Shown here: positions 34,874 to 44,062 of the stretch, piece by piece
How the letters are laid out: every line of letters begins with the position of its first letter
Position numbering within the stretch: position 1 is the first letter of the stretch
Assembly: GCF_002006995.1 (NCBI RefSeq)
Contig: NZ_MRUL01000017.1
Span: 24,143-88,142, forward strand
DNA from: Izhakiella australiensis
GTDB lineage: Bacteria > Pseudomonadota > Gammaproteobacteria > Enterobacterales > Enterobacteriaceae
Direction of reading: 5' to 3'
DNA length: 64,000 bases
Position numbers and translations under genes: made by a program
Notes under the pieces: generated by a model
Told to the model about the DNA's origin: nothing
Seen by the model: only the letters and a program-made list of their open reading frames with translations
Databases searched by the model: none

Positions 34874-35790
34874 AATCCGGCTCCATTCAGGTGTGCAGAA
34901 GCGCCCCCGCGAAACTCAGCGGCCAGCTGGTTACCAAACAGCGTCATTGCCGCCTGCTGGCTTGCCGTCAGCGAGGGATGAACCAGCCACAGCTGGGTAT
35001 GCGGTTTAAAATCACGCAGCGACAGCACGGAAAGGGGAAAACGCTGCCGCGCCTTTTTCACCACCGAAAGCGGCATAATGCCAAGTCCGCGTCCCTCGGC
35101 GATAAACGCCAGCTGCAGCGCGCTGCCCTGCACCTCGGCATTCAGCCGCAGGGGAACCCCACGATCCTCCAGCGCGCGCATCACCGAGGCGCGGAATCCA
35201 CATCCGTCCGGGTTCAACACCCAGCCGTATTGCGCAGACTCGGCGAGGGTTTTTGGCTTGCGGGCGGCATCGGCGGCGACGACGATCGCCAGCTCGACGT
35301 CACCCAGCGAGCTGGCATGTAATATTCCGGAAAAATGCTGGCTGGCAGGAAAAAGCAGCAGCGCGGCGTCCAGCGCCCGCTGTTGCAGCTGGCGCAGCAA
35401 ATCCCGTCCCCAGCCGCTGCGGATTTGCGGTTTCAGGTCGGGATAGCGCTGCTGCAATCGGGAGAGCGCGCCAAGCACGCCGCCGTCGGAAAGGACGTAA
35501 GGCAGGCCGATGTTCAGCGCACCGTGCGGCAAGTTATCGCTGGCGACCTGATGCTGGAGGTTTCGCACCTCCTGCGCAATACGCAGACACTGGCGATAAA
35601 CCTGCAGGCCAACGCTGGTCGGCGTCAGCGGTTTGGTTTGCCGGTCAAGCAGGGTCACGTTCAGCGCCTGTTCAAGATTTTGTACCCGCCGGGTGACCGC
35701 CGGCTGCGTCAGGCCGAGGTGCGCGGCGGCCTGCTGCGTGGACTGCAATTCCACCAGCGCAATAAAAGCCTGCATATCGTCAAGTTTCAT
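34870..35790 (-). CDS. LysR-family regulator embedded in catabolic operon
   Basis: Regulator of 306 residues: HTH (TQQAAAHLGLTQPAVTRRVQNLEQ) and effector domain of the CbbR/GbpR type (GALNIGLPYVLSDGGVLGAL, GWGRDLLRQLQQ). Its stop overlaps the dioxygenase start, and 57 bases separate it from the MmgE/PrpD gene upstream. It is therefore within, not divergent from, the operon it presumably controls. The shared regulatory region is most likely the large divergent interval at 38569-38962. Confidence 0.92.
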   Translation of the reverse strand: MKLDDMQAFIALVELQSTQQAAAHLGLTQPAVTRRVQNLEQALNVTLLDRQTKPLTPTSVGLQVYRQCLRIAQEVRNLQHQVASDNLPHGALNIGLPYVLSDGGVLGALSRLQQRYPDLKPQIRSGWGRDLLRQLQQRALDAALLLFPASQHFSGILHASSLGDVELAIVVAADAARKPKTLAESAQYGWVLNPDGCGFRASVMRALEDRGVPLRLNAEVQGSALQLAFIAEGRGLGIMPLSVVKKARQRFPLSVLSLRDFKPHTQLWLVHPSLTASQQAAMTLFGNQLAAEFRGGASAHLNGAGL

Positions 35791-35847
35791 AGCATTTCCG
35801 TTCAGAGTAAGTCGCCGGGCTTTTTCAGCGCCTGACGTGGCCGCTCA

Positions 35848-37173
35848 TCAGTACAGCTCGCCGCGACTGAGACGCTGATAAAATTCAGCGGCGGCCGCTT
35901 CGCCGATAGCCAGTGCCGCACAGTGCAGAAACTTTGCCTGATTCTCCGCCGCCGGCAGCGGGTTGTCATAAGATGCGCCAATCGCACTGTGAATAAAGGT
36001 GCTCAGATGGCGGCCATCGCGGGTGGTAATCACCACCTCTGCGCCGCCGGCGTTATCAGACTGATAGGGCTCCAGGCTCACGGTTTGCATCAGCGCGCGC
36101 GTCGACGCGCGGGAGAAACGCGCCTCGTCAATAAAATCCGCCAGCACCAGCTCGCCCTCTTCCAGCGCGCGGGCAACGCAGTAATGCAGGCTGAACTTTG
36201 CCGCCAGCGGCGTGGCGGGCGCAGCCACGTTAATATGCGGAAAGCGGATCGGATGCACGCCAACGCGAATGCTGGCGATATCCTCCGGCTTGAGGTCATG
36301 CTGTTGCCGCAGCGCTAAGATGCCGTCGATCGGCGGCAGAATGGCGTAGCAGCAGGGAAAGCGCTTTTGCTTAATGCCCCGGGTTCTGTCCAGCAAAACC
36401 GGATCGCCCTCCCAGGGCGCGGTAAGCAGTGCGATATCGTAATTATCCGCGCCGCTGTTGAACACGTTGAGATAGCCGTGATGATGCTCAAAGGCCTGCG
36501 CGCCGGCGGTGAAACCCTGCTGTGCCAGCTTAACGGCAATCAGCGCATTGCGATTAGCATGTCCGACGATCAGCGGCTTGGTTTCACTACCGAAGTTGGC
36601 CTTAATGCCACAGGAAAATGAGGTGGCGATGGAAAGCGCCACCGCCGTTTGCGCCTCGCTGAGCGCCAGCAGCGCGGCACAGGCGGCAACGGCGGCAAAC
36701 AGGCCAAGGGACGTGGTCGGATGCCAGCCGTGGGTGTACTGATAGCGGCCAACCGCATCCCCAAGCCGTGAAGCGGCTTCAAAGCCGGTAATATAGGCCT
36801 TAATCACCTGTTCCTGCGGCGCCTGCGTTTCATCAGCCAGCGCCAGCAAGGCGGGAAGTATCGCCACCGAGGTATGGCCATACAACCGCGAGTTGGAATC
36901 ATCAAAATCAAGCATATGGGCCGCCATGCCATTCAGCAGCGCGGCATCCGGGGCGTTGAGGCGTAAATCACCGCCAAAAACGCGGCTGCTGCCGGCGGCG
37001 GCATAGGGTTCAATCACCTGGCGCAGCTTAAGGGCGCCGGGCTGTACGCTGCCCGCCAGCATGACCCCCAGCGTGTCAGTAAGCGCATAGCGGGCGCGCT
37101 CAACGGCTTCAGCGGCCAGCGGGCGGCGATAGAAATGGTGGATATTTCGCGCAAATTGCAAAGCGATTGTCAT
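35848..37173 (-). CDS. MmgE/PrpD-family protein (copy 1)
   Basis: Protein of 441 residues in the MmgE/PrpD family, which includes 2-methylcitrate dehydratase, cis-aconitate decarboxylase and iminodisuccinate epimerase. Typical segments are ALTDTLGVMLAGS, NGMAAHMLDFDDSNSRLYGHTSVAILPALLALA (beginning NGMAAHMLDFDD), GWHPTTSLGLFAAVAAC and RGIKQKRFPCCYAILPPIDG (KRFPCC region). It lies 24 bases after the second PrpD-like gene on the same strand. Acid dehydration or isomerisation is the likely chemistry; substrate unknown. Confidence 0.9.
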   Translation of the reverse strand: MTIALQFARNIHHFYRRPLAAEAVERARYALTDTLGVMLAGSVQPGALKLRQVIEPYAAAGSSRVFGGDLRLNAPDAALLNGMAAHMLDFDDSNSRLYGHTSVAILPALLALADETQAPQEQVIKAYITGFEAASRLGDAVGRYQYTHGWHPTTSLGLFAAVAACAALLALSEAQTAVALSIATSFSCGIKANFGSETKPLIVGHANRNALIAVKLAQQGFTAGAQAFEHHHGYLNVFNSGADNYDIALLTAPWEGDPVLLDRTRGIKQKRFPCCYAILPPIDGILALRQQHDLKPEDIASIRVGVHPIRFPHINVAAPATPLAAKFSLHYCVARALEEGELVLADFIDEARFSRASTRALMQTVSLEPYQSDNAGGAEVVITTRDGRHLSTFIHSAIGASYDNPLPAAENQAKFLHCAALAIGEAAAAEFYQRLSRGELY

Positions 37174-37197
37174 GGTGTTTTCCCGGATGTTGGCGTT

Positions 37198-38568
37198 TTA
37201 ACGCGGCCCGGCCAGCAGGCCGCTAAGGGTATTCAGGGCGCCCGGCTGTTCGAAGCCCAGCGCCGTATCAAACAGCGTCTCGCTGTTACGCTCGCCAATC
37301 ACCGGCCTTGTCAGCCGGGAGAACTTTTCGTGCAGTTCATCAAGCGTCAGGGGATTGAGCGGATGACCGCGCACGATTTTGGTTTCACCGCGCAGCTGTT
37401 CGCCATTGGTAAACCCGATATCGATAATCGCCGCGTGAGGCGCCTGACCTTCAATTGCCTCGACGCTAACTTTTTCCAGCAGCGCGCTGGCGGCGGGATC
37501 GGCGGTTTTTTCATCAGTAAAATCCTGATCGCCGAGCTGATAGCCGCTCAGCGCCAGCGCAATGCAGTGCTGCACGCTGAACTTGGTTTCCAGCGGCGTC
37601 TGCGGATGGGGATTCCCGGCGTTAACTAAACACATGGGATGTACGCGTGCGTGAATACGCGCAATCTGCCGCCCGTTAAGCTGGTTGAAAAGGCCGCGCG
37701 CCGTTTCAATCGAGGCGTGGGTGGCGCGGCAGCTGGCATACAGCTTATAGCCGTTAGACGCGATCGCCCAGCCAGCGTCAAAATCCAGCGGAGGCACGTT
37801 GGTTTCACCGCTCTGGATAAACGATTTCAGCCAGCCGGCTGGCTCATAAAAGTGCGGGGCGGCAATAAAGCCGGACTTCGCCAGCTCAGCGGCCATAATG
37901 CCATCCATCGCCGCTTTGCCGGCGTGAAACGGCTTACCGTGCGTGCCGGATGATTTCATTAATCCGCCCATCATGGTTGCCGCCGCCCCCAGCGCATTGG
38001 CCGCCTCTGACTCATCAAGCGCCAGCAGCGATGACGCCGCCGCCGCCGCGCCAGCCCGTCCGACGATCGCCGTTGGATGAAACCCCCGCCGCTGTAAATT
38101 TCTGCCGACGCCGTGAAAATCGCCGCCGCCCAGCCTGGCCATAACTTCATAGCCGGTGATAAAAGCCCGCAGCACCTGCTGTTCTGTCGCCAGCAACGAT
38201 TGACCCAGCGCCAGCGCCGTTGACCAGCAGGGGCCGCTGGGGTGACCGGCTCCGGCCGGATGGGTATCGTCAAAATCCGCGGCGTGCGCCATCGTGCCGT
38301 TAACCAGCGCCGCCAGTGCCGGCGTAGTTTGACCGCCGAGAATTATCTGCGCCCTGCCCGCTGCCTGCCAGCCCAGCGCTACCTGACGTACCGCTTTCAC
38401 TACCGGTGCGCGGTGCGCGCCGATAGAGACGCCCAGCCAGTCAACCAGCGCGCGTTTGGCTTCCATCAGCACGGCGGGGGGCAGCGGTTGTACGCGCATT
38501 TGCTGAATAAAGCGGGTTAATTCGCCTGACCTTTGGTGGGCAGCCGCTGGAGCCAGAGTCGCAGACAT
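37198..38568 (-). CDS. MmgE/PrpD-family protein (copy 2)
   Basis: Protein of 456 residues, a distant paralogue of the gene 24 bases downstream. Family motifs are ALVDWLGVSIGAHRAP, NGTMAHAADFDDTHPAGAGHPSG (AADFDDTHP), RGFHPTAIVGRAGAAAAAS and NGYKLYASCRATHASIE. GGAGAGG precedes the ATG. It is the first gene of the minus-strand operon and is divergent from tctC. The two copies could form a heteromer or act on successive intermediates. Confidence 0.9.
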   Translation of the reverse strand: MSATLAPAAAHQRSGELTRFIQQMRVQPLPPAVLMEAKRALVDWLGVSIGAHRAPVVKAVRQVALGWQAAGRAQIILGGQTTPALAALVNGTMAHAADFDDTHPAGAGHPSGPCWSTALALGQSLLATEQQVLRAFITGYEVMARLGGGDFHGVGRNLQRRGFHPTAIVGRAGAAAAASSLLALDESEAANALGAAATMMGGLMKSSGTHGKPFHAGKAAMDGIMAAELAKSGFIAAPHFYEPAGWLKSFIQSGETNVPPLDFDAGWAIASNGYKLYASCRATHASIETARGLFNQLNGRQIARIHARVHPMCLVNAGNPHPQTPLETKFSVQHCIALALSGYQLGDQDFTDEKTADPAASALLEKVSVEAIEGQAPHAAIIDIGFTNGEQLRGETKIVRGHPLNPLTLDELHEKFSRLTRPVIGERNSETLFDTALGFEQPGALNTLSGLLAGPR

Positions 38569-38962
38569 CGCCTCTCCTTAATTAAATGGTGAAATAACAG
38601 CAATTGCTGGCATATAAATAAAAGAAAAATTCCCCTCAGCGCCGGGCGTTATCGCCAACGCAGCGGCGGCTTATTGCCGAAAACTAATATGAATTAACGG
38701 GATAATAATCCGCAAAAATATAAAAAAGTCTTATTAAATTTTCAGCTTTGCAAATGAGTAAAATAAATAACGCGCGGATAAAAAAGCAGAATGCCAGCAA
38801 TTTTCTGTGCTTAGCGATTATTACAGTTACGCATATTACCTTATACGTAAAATGCATTTAATTTATTTAATTTACGGTGATAGCGTCTTCAGGCAGCTAT
38901 CCATTTTTAAGATAAAACCCGTAACAGCCCTTTAGCGTGCCTTGAGTGAAAAAGGAAACAGA
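38569..38962. promoter_or_regulatory. 390-base AT-rich divergent control region
   Basis: Lies between the MmgE/PrpD operon (minus) and tctCBA (plus). Strongly AT-rich in the centre (38690-38870), no ORF. It must hold both promoters and probably LysR sites; a long near-palindromic AT segment (TTACGTATAAGG mirrored by CCTTATACGTAA around 38840-38852) is the best operator candidate, with CCTTATACGTAA visible directly. AAGGAAA is the tctC ribosome site. Confidence 0.5.
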
Positions 38963-39979
38963 ATGAAAAAAAGTGCGTTTCGCGCCGGCACCTTACGCTG
39001 GCGGTTATTATTACCGCTGATAACCTCAGCGCTATTTTCCGCCGCGACGGTTGCCGCAGACGACAGTGCGTGGCGACCGCAACGTCCGGTACAAATTATC
39101 GTTGGCGTCGGTCCCGGCGGCTCGATGGATCGCACCGCAAGAATGGTCAGCGACGGGCTGAAAAGCGCGAAATTAGTTCCCGCCGCAAGTGAAGTGGTCA
39201 ATCGTCCTGGCGGGGGTCACGCCCTGGCGCTGAGTTATTTGCAAAGTCAGCCTGCCGATGGCGAAAGTATTCAGGTTGTTAATAGCCCATTTGTCACCAA
39301 TAAACTGCTGGGGCGTAGTCCGATCGATTACAAAAAATTCACCCCGCTCGGTCTGCTGTTTAGCGAAAACTTTCTGTTTGCCGTGCGCAGCGACTCGCCG
39401 ATTAAAGACGGTAAAGATTTAATTGCCAGACTGAAAAAGGATCCGGCTAGCGTCTCCTTCTCGGTTTCCAGCGGACTTGGCACGTTAAACTACGCAGCCG
39501 CCATGGAGCTGGCTCGCGCCGCAGGCGCGGATATCCATAAAATAAAGGCGCTTAGCTTTAACTCCGCCGCAGAAGGGGTCACCGCGACGCTGGGGGGCCA
39601 TGTTGACGTGGTGATCACCACCGTTTCCAGCGTGGTGCCTTTCTACCAGGCGCACCGCATGCGGGTATTAGCCTCCACCACCGAACAACGCCTGGGCGGC
39701 GCGCTGGCGGAGGTACCAACATGGCGCGAACAGGGCGTGGATATCGTGACCAGCGGCTGGCGCATCGTCGTTGGCCCGCCGAGATTAAAACCGGAACAGG
39801 TGCGCTTCTGGGAGTCTGCGCTGCAGCAGATCACCTCAACGCCGGAATGGCGCGCGCAGCTTAAGCAGGAATATATCGATCCCGGCTATGGCGACCATAC
39901 TGCGGCCAGCAAGGCGATCGATGACAGCGCCCGTCGTCTGAGCGCACTGTATAAATCGCTGGGTATTATAAAATCATGA
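38963..39979 (+). CDS. TctC/Bug-family periplasmic substrate-binding protein
   Basis: Protein of 338 residues with a long Arg-containing signal peptide ending near SAATVAAD. The mature N-terminus (WRPQRPVQIIVGVGPGGSMDRTAR) and the later GGHALALSYLQ and GVDIVTSGWRIVVGPP are typical of the Bug/TctC receptors of tripartite tricarboxylate transporters, which bind carboxylic acids. The start ATG 38963 has AAGGAAA 6 bases upstream. It overlaps tctB by four bases (ATGA). Confidence 0.93.
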   Translation: MKKSAFRAGTLRWRLLLPLITSALFSAATVAADDSAWRPQRPVQIIVGVGPGGSMDRTARMVSDGLKSAKLVPAASEVVNRPGGGHALALSYLQSQPADGESIQVVNSPFVTNKLLGRSPIDYKKFTPLGLLFSENFLFAVRSDSPIKDGKDLIARLKKDPASVSFSVSSGLGTLNYAAAMELARAAGADIHKIKALSFNSAAEGVTATLGGHVDVVITTVSSVVPFYQAHRMRVLASTTEQRLGGALAEVPTWREQGVDIVTSGWRIVVGPPRLKPEQVRFWESALQQITSTPEWRAQLKQEYIDPGYGDHTAASKAIDDSARRLSALYKSLGIIKS

Positions 39980-40446
39980 AAAATAACGCCGCCAGCGCAG
40001 GATCTTCCGCTGTGAGTTACCTGCTGGCGTTAGCTGGCATCATCATTACGACCATTTACTACTGGGGAATCCAGGCGATTCCCCAGCTGAGTATGGGCGA
40101 TCCGCTCGGGCCGCGTGCGTTTCCGCAATTACTCTGCATTGCCATGCTGTTTAGTTGCCTGCTGCTACTGCTGGAAGGGCGTAAAAAAATGGCGTCGCGC
40201 CCGGCCCTTTCCGGCTCGTTCACGCCGGTGCTGGCGGCACTGGTGGTCATTGCGCTCTATTTCATCGGCTTTAAACCGCTAGGCTACGTGGTCGATACCA
40301 CCCTGTTTTTACTGCTAACGATGGGCTGGTGCCATCCGAAGCGGCGACAGGCGGTGACGGTCGCCATCCTCTTTCCGATCGCCAGCTGGTATCTGTTTCG
40401 CGAGCTGCTGGACGTTCCCCTGCCCGGCGGGCTGCTCTTTTCCTGA
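39976..40446 (+). CDS. TctB-family small membrane subunit
   Basis: Four-helix inner-membrane protein of 156 residues (DUF1468/TctB). It pairs with the large TctA subunit to form the tripartite tricarboxylate transporter driven by the ion gradient. Typical features: ITTIYYWGIQAIPQLSMGDPLGPRAFPQLL (beginning ITTIYYWG) and the C-terminal WYLFRELLDVPLPGGLLF. It overlaps tctC by 4 bases and ends 11 bases before tctA. Confidence 0.92.
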   Translation: MKNNAASAGSSAVSYLLALAGIIITTIYYWGIQAIPQLSMGDPLGPRAFPQLLCIAMLFSCLLLLLEGRKKMASRPALSGSFTPVLAALVVIALYFIGFKPLGYVVDTTLFLLLTMGWCHPKRRQAVTVAILFPIASWYLFRELLDVPLPGGLLFS

Positions 40447-40457
40447 ATGAGGCAATC

Positions 40458-42008
40458 ATGGATTCGTGGTTACAAATATTACATGGCTTCAGCATCGCTT
40501 TTCAGCCAGAGAACCTGATGTATATTCTGATCGGCTGCCTGCTGGGCACCGCCGTGGGCGTCTTGCCAGGATTAGGCCCGACGGCGGGCATTGCCCTGAT
40601 GATGCCGATCACCTTCGGGCTGGAGCCAGGCGGCGCGCTGATCATGCTGTGTGGCCTTTATTACGGCACCATGTATGGCGGTTCGACGGCATCCATACTG
40701 ATCAACACCCCAGGCGAATCCTCGTCGGTCATGACCGCGCTCGACGGCTACCAGATGGCGCGCCAGGGCCGGGGCGGGGCGGCGCTGGCGGTGTCGGCCC
40801 TTGGCTCCTTTATTGCCGGGACTATCGCCGTCGTGCTGCTGAGCTTCTTCGCCGGACCTTTCTCTGCCTTCGCGCTGAAAATCGGCCCGATAGAGTTTGC
40901 AGCGCTGTTGCTGTTTTCCCTTAGCGCGGTAGCGTCGCTCAGCGGTAAATCCGTCGCGCGCGGGCTGTTTTCCATGGTGCTGGGGCTGATTATCGCCACT
41001 ATCGGCATCGACTTACAAAGCGGGATGCCGCGCTTTACCGGCGGTATTGCCGAGTTACAGGGCGGCATTCCCTTTATGGTGGCGTCAGTCGGCATGTTTG
41101 CCATATCAGAAGTGTTAATTAACTTTGAACGCCATCTGAAAGGCAGCGAGCCTGTGCAGCCGATTAAAGGGTCGCTGTGGTTAACCAGGCAGGAGTGGCG
41201 GCGCTCGCGTATGCCGATTCTGCGCGGAACCTTCCTGGGGTTTGCTAAAGGCATCCTGCCAGGGGGCGGCGCCACTATTGCCACGGTGCTGTCTTACAGT
41301 ATGGAGCGGTCGCTTAGCAAACAGCCGGAACGGTTCGGTAAAGGGATGATTGAAGGCGTTGCCGGACCGGAAGCCGCCAATAACGCCGCCGTGGGCGGTC
41401 ATATGGTTCCGCTATTGACGCTGGGGATCCCCAGCAGCAGCTCTTCGGCCCTGCTGCTCGGCGCCTTCGTGATGTTCGGCATTCAGCCAGGCCCGCTATT
41501 GATGCAGGAGCATCCGCAAATGGTCTGGGGGCTGATCGACAGCATGTACGTCGGCAACCTGGTGCTGCTGATCCTTAACCTGCCGCTGGTCTTTTTGTTT
41601 ATCCGCCTGTTATATATTCCGACTGGCATGCTGCTGCCGGGGATTGTGACCATTGCCAGCATTGGCGTCTGGTCGATTCAGTCCAGCGCCTTTGATCTCT
41701 ATCTGGTCCTCGGCTTTGGCATTCTGGGCTATGTGCTGCGCAAGATCGATGTGCCGCTGGCGCCGATGGTGCTGGCACTGGTGCTGGGCAATAACCTTGA
41801 GCAGTCGTTTCGCCAGTCATTAACCCTGTCCGGCGGTGATATGCGGGTATTTTTCACCAGCCCGATTGCCCTGACGTTTCTTATCTTAACCCTACTGTCG
41901 CTGGTGCTGAGCCTCGGCATTCCCCTCTGGCGCACCCGCCGTCGCGAGCAGGCGCAGCGTCAGTCTCAGTCAATTGATGAACGCTCAGCCCTCAGCCAGC
42001 AGGACTAG
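40458..42008 (+). CDS. TctA-family large membrane subunit
   Basis: Twelve-helix permease of 516 residues. Hallmarks are GVLPGLGPTAGIALMMPITF, GGSTASILINTPGESSSV and LPGGGATIATVLSYSME (from the second half of the internal repeat). The true start is ATG 40458, after a TGAGG ribosome site; the longer reading runs through tctB. With TctB and TctC it completes a three-gene uptake system divergent from the MmgE/PrpD-dioxygenase operon and most likely imports its substrate. Confidence 0.94.
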   Translation: MDSWLQILHGFSIAFQPENLMYILIGCLLGTAVGVLPGLGPTAGIALMMPITFGLEPGGALIMLCGLYYGTMYGGSTASILINTPGESSSVMTALDGYQMARQGRGGAALAVSALGSFIAGTIAVVLLSFFAGPFSAFALKIGPIEFAALLLFSLSAVASLSGKSVARGLFSMVLGLIIATIGIDLQSGMPRFTGGIAELQGGIPFMVASVGMFAISEVLINFERHLKGSEPVQPIKGSLWLTRQEWRRSRMPILRGTFLGFAKGILPGGGATIATVLSYSMERSLSKQPERFGKGMIEGVAGPEAANNAAVGGHMVPLLTLGIPSSSSSALLLGAFVMFGIQPGPLLMQEHPQMVWGLIDSMYVGNLVLLILNLPLVFLFIRLLYIPTGMLLPGIVTIASIGVWSIQSSAFDLYLVLGFGILGYVLRKIDVPLAPMVLALVLGNNLEQSFRQSLTLSGGDMRVFFTSPIALTFLILTLLSLVLSLGIPLWRTRRREQAQRQSQSIDERSALSQQD

Positions 42009-42023
42009 CACGCGAAAAACCAT

Positions 42024-42044
42024 AAAGCGGCGTAACGCCGTTTT
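42024..42044. terminator. Terminator between tctA and araC-type gene
   Basis: The stem GCGGCG / CGCCGT with a TAA loop, AAA before and TTTTA after, lies between convergent genes. It ends tctCBA and, in the other direction, the AraC-family gene. Confidence 0.75.
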
Positions 42045-42047
42045 ATT

Positions 42048-42983
42048 TCAATGTGAAGAAACAAACCCGGAAGCAACTGAGGCTGCCGGCAGGGCAAAGT
42101 TGCGCCGCATACGCGCAACCTCATTGACCGGCGTCAGGCCAAACAGGCGTTTAAATTCGCGATTGAACTGCGAAACGCTTTCATAGCCGACCTGCGCGCT
42201 GGCGGCAGAAGCGGTAAGGTCGTTGCGCAGCATCAACAGCCTGGCCTGATGCAGGCGGGTAGTCTTGAGGTATTGCATCGGCGAGGTGTCTGTTACGCTT
42301 TTGAAGTGGCTGTGAAAAGTTGGCAGGCTCATTCCGGCCTCTTTTGCCAACGCGGCCACATCCAGATGGGCGTCATACTCAGCGTGGAGTTTTTTCAGCG
42401 CCCTGGCGACCTTGCCAAACTGGCCCTGCAGGCTAAGCGCAGCGCGCAGCTCATGACCCTGGGCGCCGGTCAGCACCCGGTAATAAAGTTCGCGCAGCAT
42501 CGCCTGTCCCAGCATCTCAGCGTCCAGCGGCGCGGCCATCACCTGTAAAAAACGCAGCACTGAACGGCTCATCGCATCATCCATTGGGCTGGAGACCATA
42601 CTCTTTGGCGCCGCTGTCGCTATCCCGCTTTCCCCCAGCTGCAACATCAGTTCCGCCGCCATGCTGAAATCCAGCCGGATATAGATTGCCAGCATCGGCT
42701 CGGCGTCGCTGGCGTCGGTTTCCATCGTAAACGGCACCGGAACCGACACGGCCAGATAGTGCCGGGCATCATATAAATAGACTTCATCGCCCCAAAACCC
42801 GCGCTTTCTGCCCTGCACCACGATAACGATCCCCGGTTCATACAGCACCGGCGTGCGCATCAGCGGGCGATTAGATCGCAAAAAGCGCACATCTGCCAGC
42901 GGCGTCAGGTTATAGCCTTCCCGCGGCGCCAGCTGATGCAAAAGCGCCACCATCTGGCTGGCAATCACTGACGATGTATCCAT
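42048..42983 (-). CDS. AraC-family regulator
   Basis: Regulator of 311 residues. The start ATG 42983 is supported by AGGGG 7 bases upstream. The N-terminal part is the AraC_N cupin-type sensor (NRPLMRTPVLYEPGIVIVVQGRKRG) and the C-terminus has two HTH motifs (LDVAALAKEAGMSLPTFHSHFK and ASAASAQVGYESVSQFNREFKRLFG). Divergent from the SDR gene across 245 bases, which it probably controls; this pairing is common in enterobacteria. Confidence 0.92.
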   Translation of the reverse strand: MDTSSVIASQMVALLHQLAPREGYNLTPLADVRFLRSNRPLMRTPVLYEPGIVIVVQGRKRGFWGDEVYLYDARHYLAVSVPVPFTMETDASDAEPMLAIYIRLDFSMAAELMLQLGESGIATAAPKSMVSSPMDDAMSRSVLRFLQVMAAPLDAEMLGQAMLRELYYRVLTGAQGHELRAALSLQGQFGKVARALKKLHAEYDAHLDVAALAKEAGMSLPTFHSHFKSVTDTSPMQYLKTTRLHQARLLMLRNDLTASAASAQVGYESVSQFNREFKRLFGLTPVNEVARMRRNFALPAASVASGFVSSH

Positions 42984-43228
42984 TACAAGCCCCTGCAAAC
43001 AGTGGTTAACGCGGTCGAACGGCCGCATTTCACGAAGCCCGCCAGGGCGCACAACAACGTTGATGTTTGCCGTTAACAGGGCCGCTGGCTAAGCGATCTG
43101 AGTGTGACATCTGCGGCGAAATGCGTCCAGATGGCTCATAGGAACAGGCAAAGATTACAGAGGAACCGGGCTACTGATTTTTTGCTCTTCCCCCTATCCT
43201 GCCCCTGTAACTTAGCGAGGGGAATTAA

Positions 43229-44062
43229 ATGAAATCTGACAAACTGTTTTTTATTAGCGGCGTCAGCAGCGGCTTCGGACGCGCGCTGGCGCAGGAGGCT
43301 CTGAAAGCCGGCCACCGCGTCGCGGGTACGCTGCGCAATCAGCAGGCGAAAGAGGAATTCGAAGCGCTGGCGCCGGGTCGCAGCGTCGCTTATCTCTTTG
43401 ACCTGACCGATTTTGCCAGTGCCGCCTCACTGGTCGAAAGAGTTGAGCGGGAGGTGGGGGCGGTCGATGTGCTGGTTAACAACGCGGGTTACGGTCACGA
43501 AGGCATCATGGAAGAGTCGCCGCTTGAGGATGCGCTGCGCCAGTTCGACGTCAACGTTTTCGGCACGCTGGCGCTCATCAAAGCCTTTCTGCCGTACTTT
43601 CGCACCCGTCGCGCCGGACATATTCTGAATATCACCTCAATGGGCGGCTTCATTACCCTGCCCGGCATTAGCTATTATTGCGGCAGCAAGTTTGCCTTGC
43701 AGGGCATATCCGAGACCCTGAGCAAAGAGCTAAAGCCGTTTAACATCGCGGTGACCGCCATTCAACCGGGATCGTTTCGTACCGACTGGGCCGGGCGTTC
43801 GATGGTGCGATCGCCGCGCAGCATCAGCGATTACGATTTGAGCTTCGGGCCGATTCGTGAAACGCGCGAGAAACGCAGCGGACATCAGCCCGGCGACCCG
43901 CTAAAAGCCGCGCGCGCGATGTTACAGCTCATTGATAGCCCGCAGCCGCCGGAATTTCTGCTGCTGGGCAGCGACGCCCTCACCCTGGTCAGAGAAAAGC
44001 TGCAGCAGATGGCCGCTGACATTGACGCCTGGGAAACCCTCAGCCGCTCAACTGACGGCTAG
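43229..44062 (+). CDS. Short-chain dehydrogenase/reductase
   Basis: Classical SDR of 277 residues: nucleotide-binding GVSSGFGRAL, NNAG in VLVNNAGYGHEG, catalytic Ser in NITSMGG and Tyr/Lys in YYCGSKFAL. It belongs to the group annotated as oxidoreductases with Gly-x-x-x-Gly-Phe-Gly, acting on small carbonyl compounds with NAD(P). Divergent from the AraC-family regulator. Substrate unknown. Confidence 0.93.
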   Translation: MKSDKLFFISGVSSGFGRALAQEALKAGHRVAGTLRNQQAKEEFEALAPGRSVAYLFDLTDFASAASLVERVEREVGAVDVLVNNAGYGHEGIMEESPLEDALRQFDVNVFGTLALIKAFLPYFRTRRAGHILNITSMGGFITLPGISYYCGSKFALQGISETLSKELKPFNIAVTAIQPGSFRTDWAGRSMVRSPRSISDYDLSFGPIRETREKRSGHQPGDPLKAARAMLQLIDSPQPPEFLLLGSDALTLVREKLQQMAADIDAWETLSRSTDG

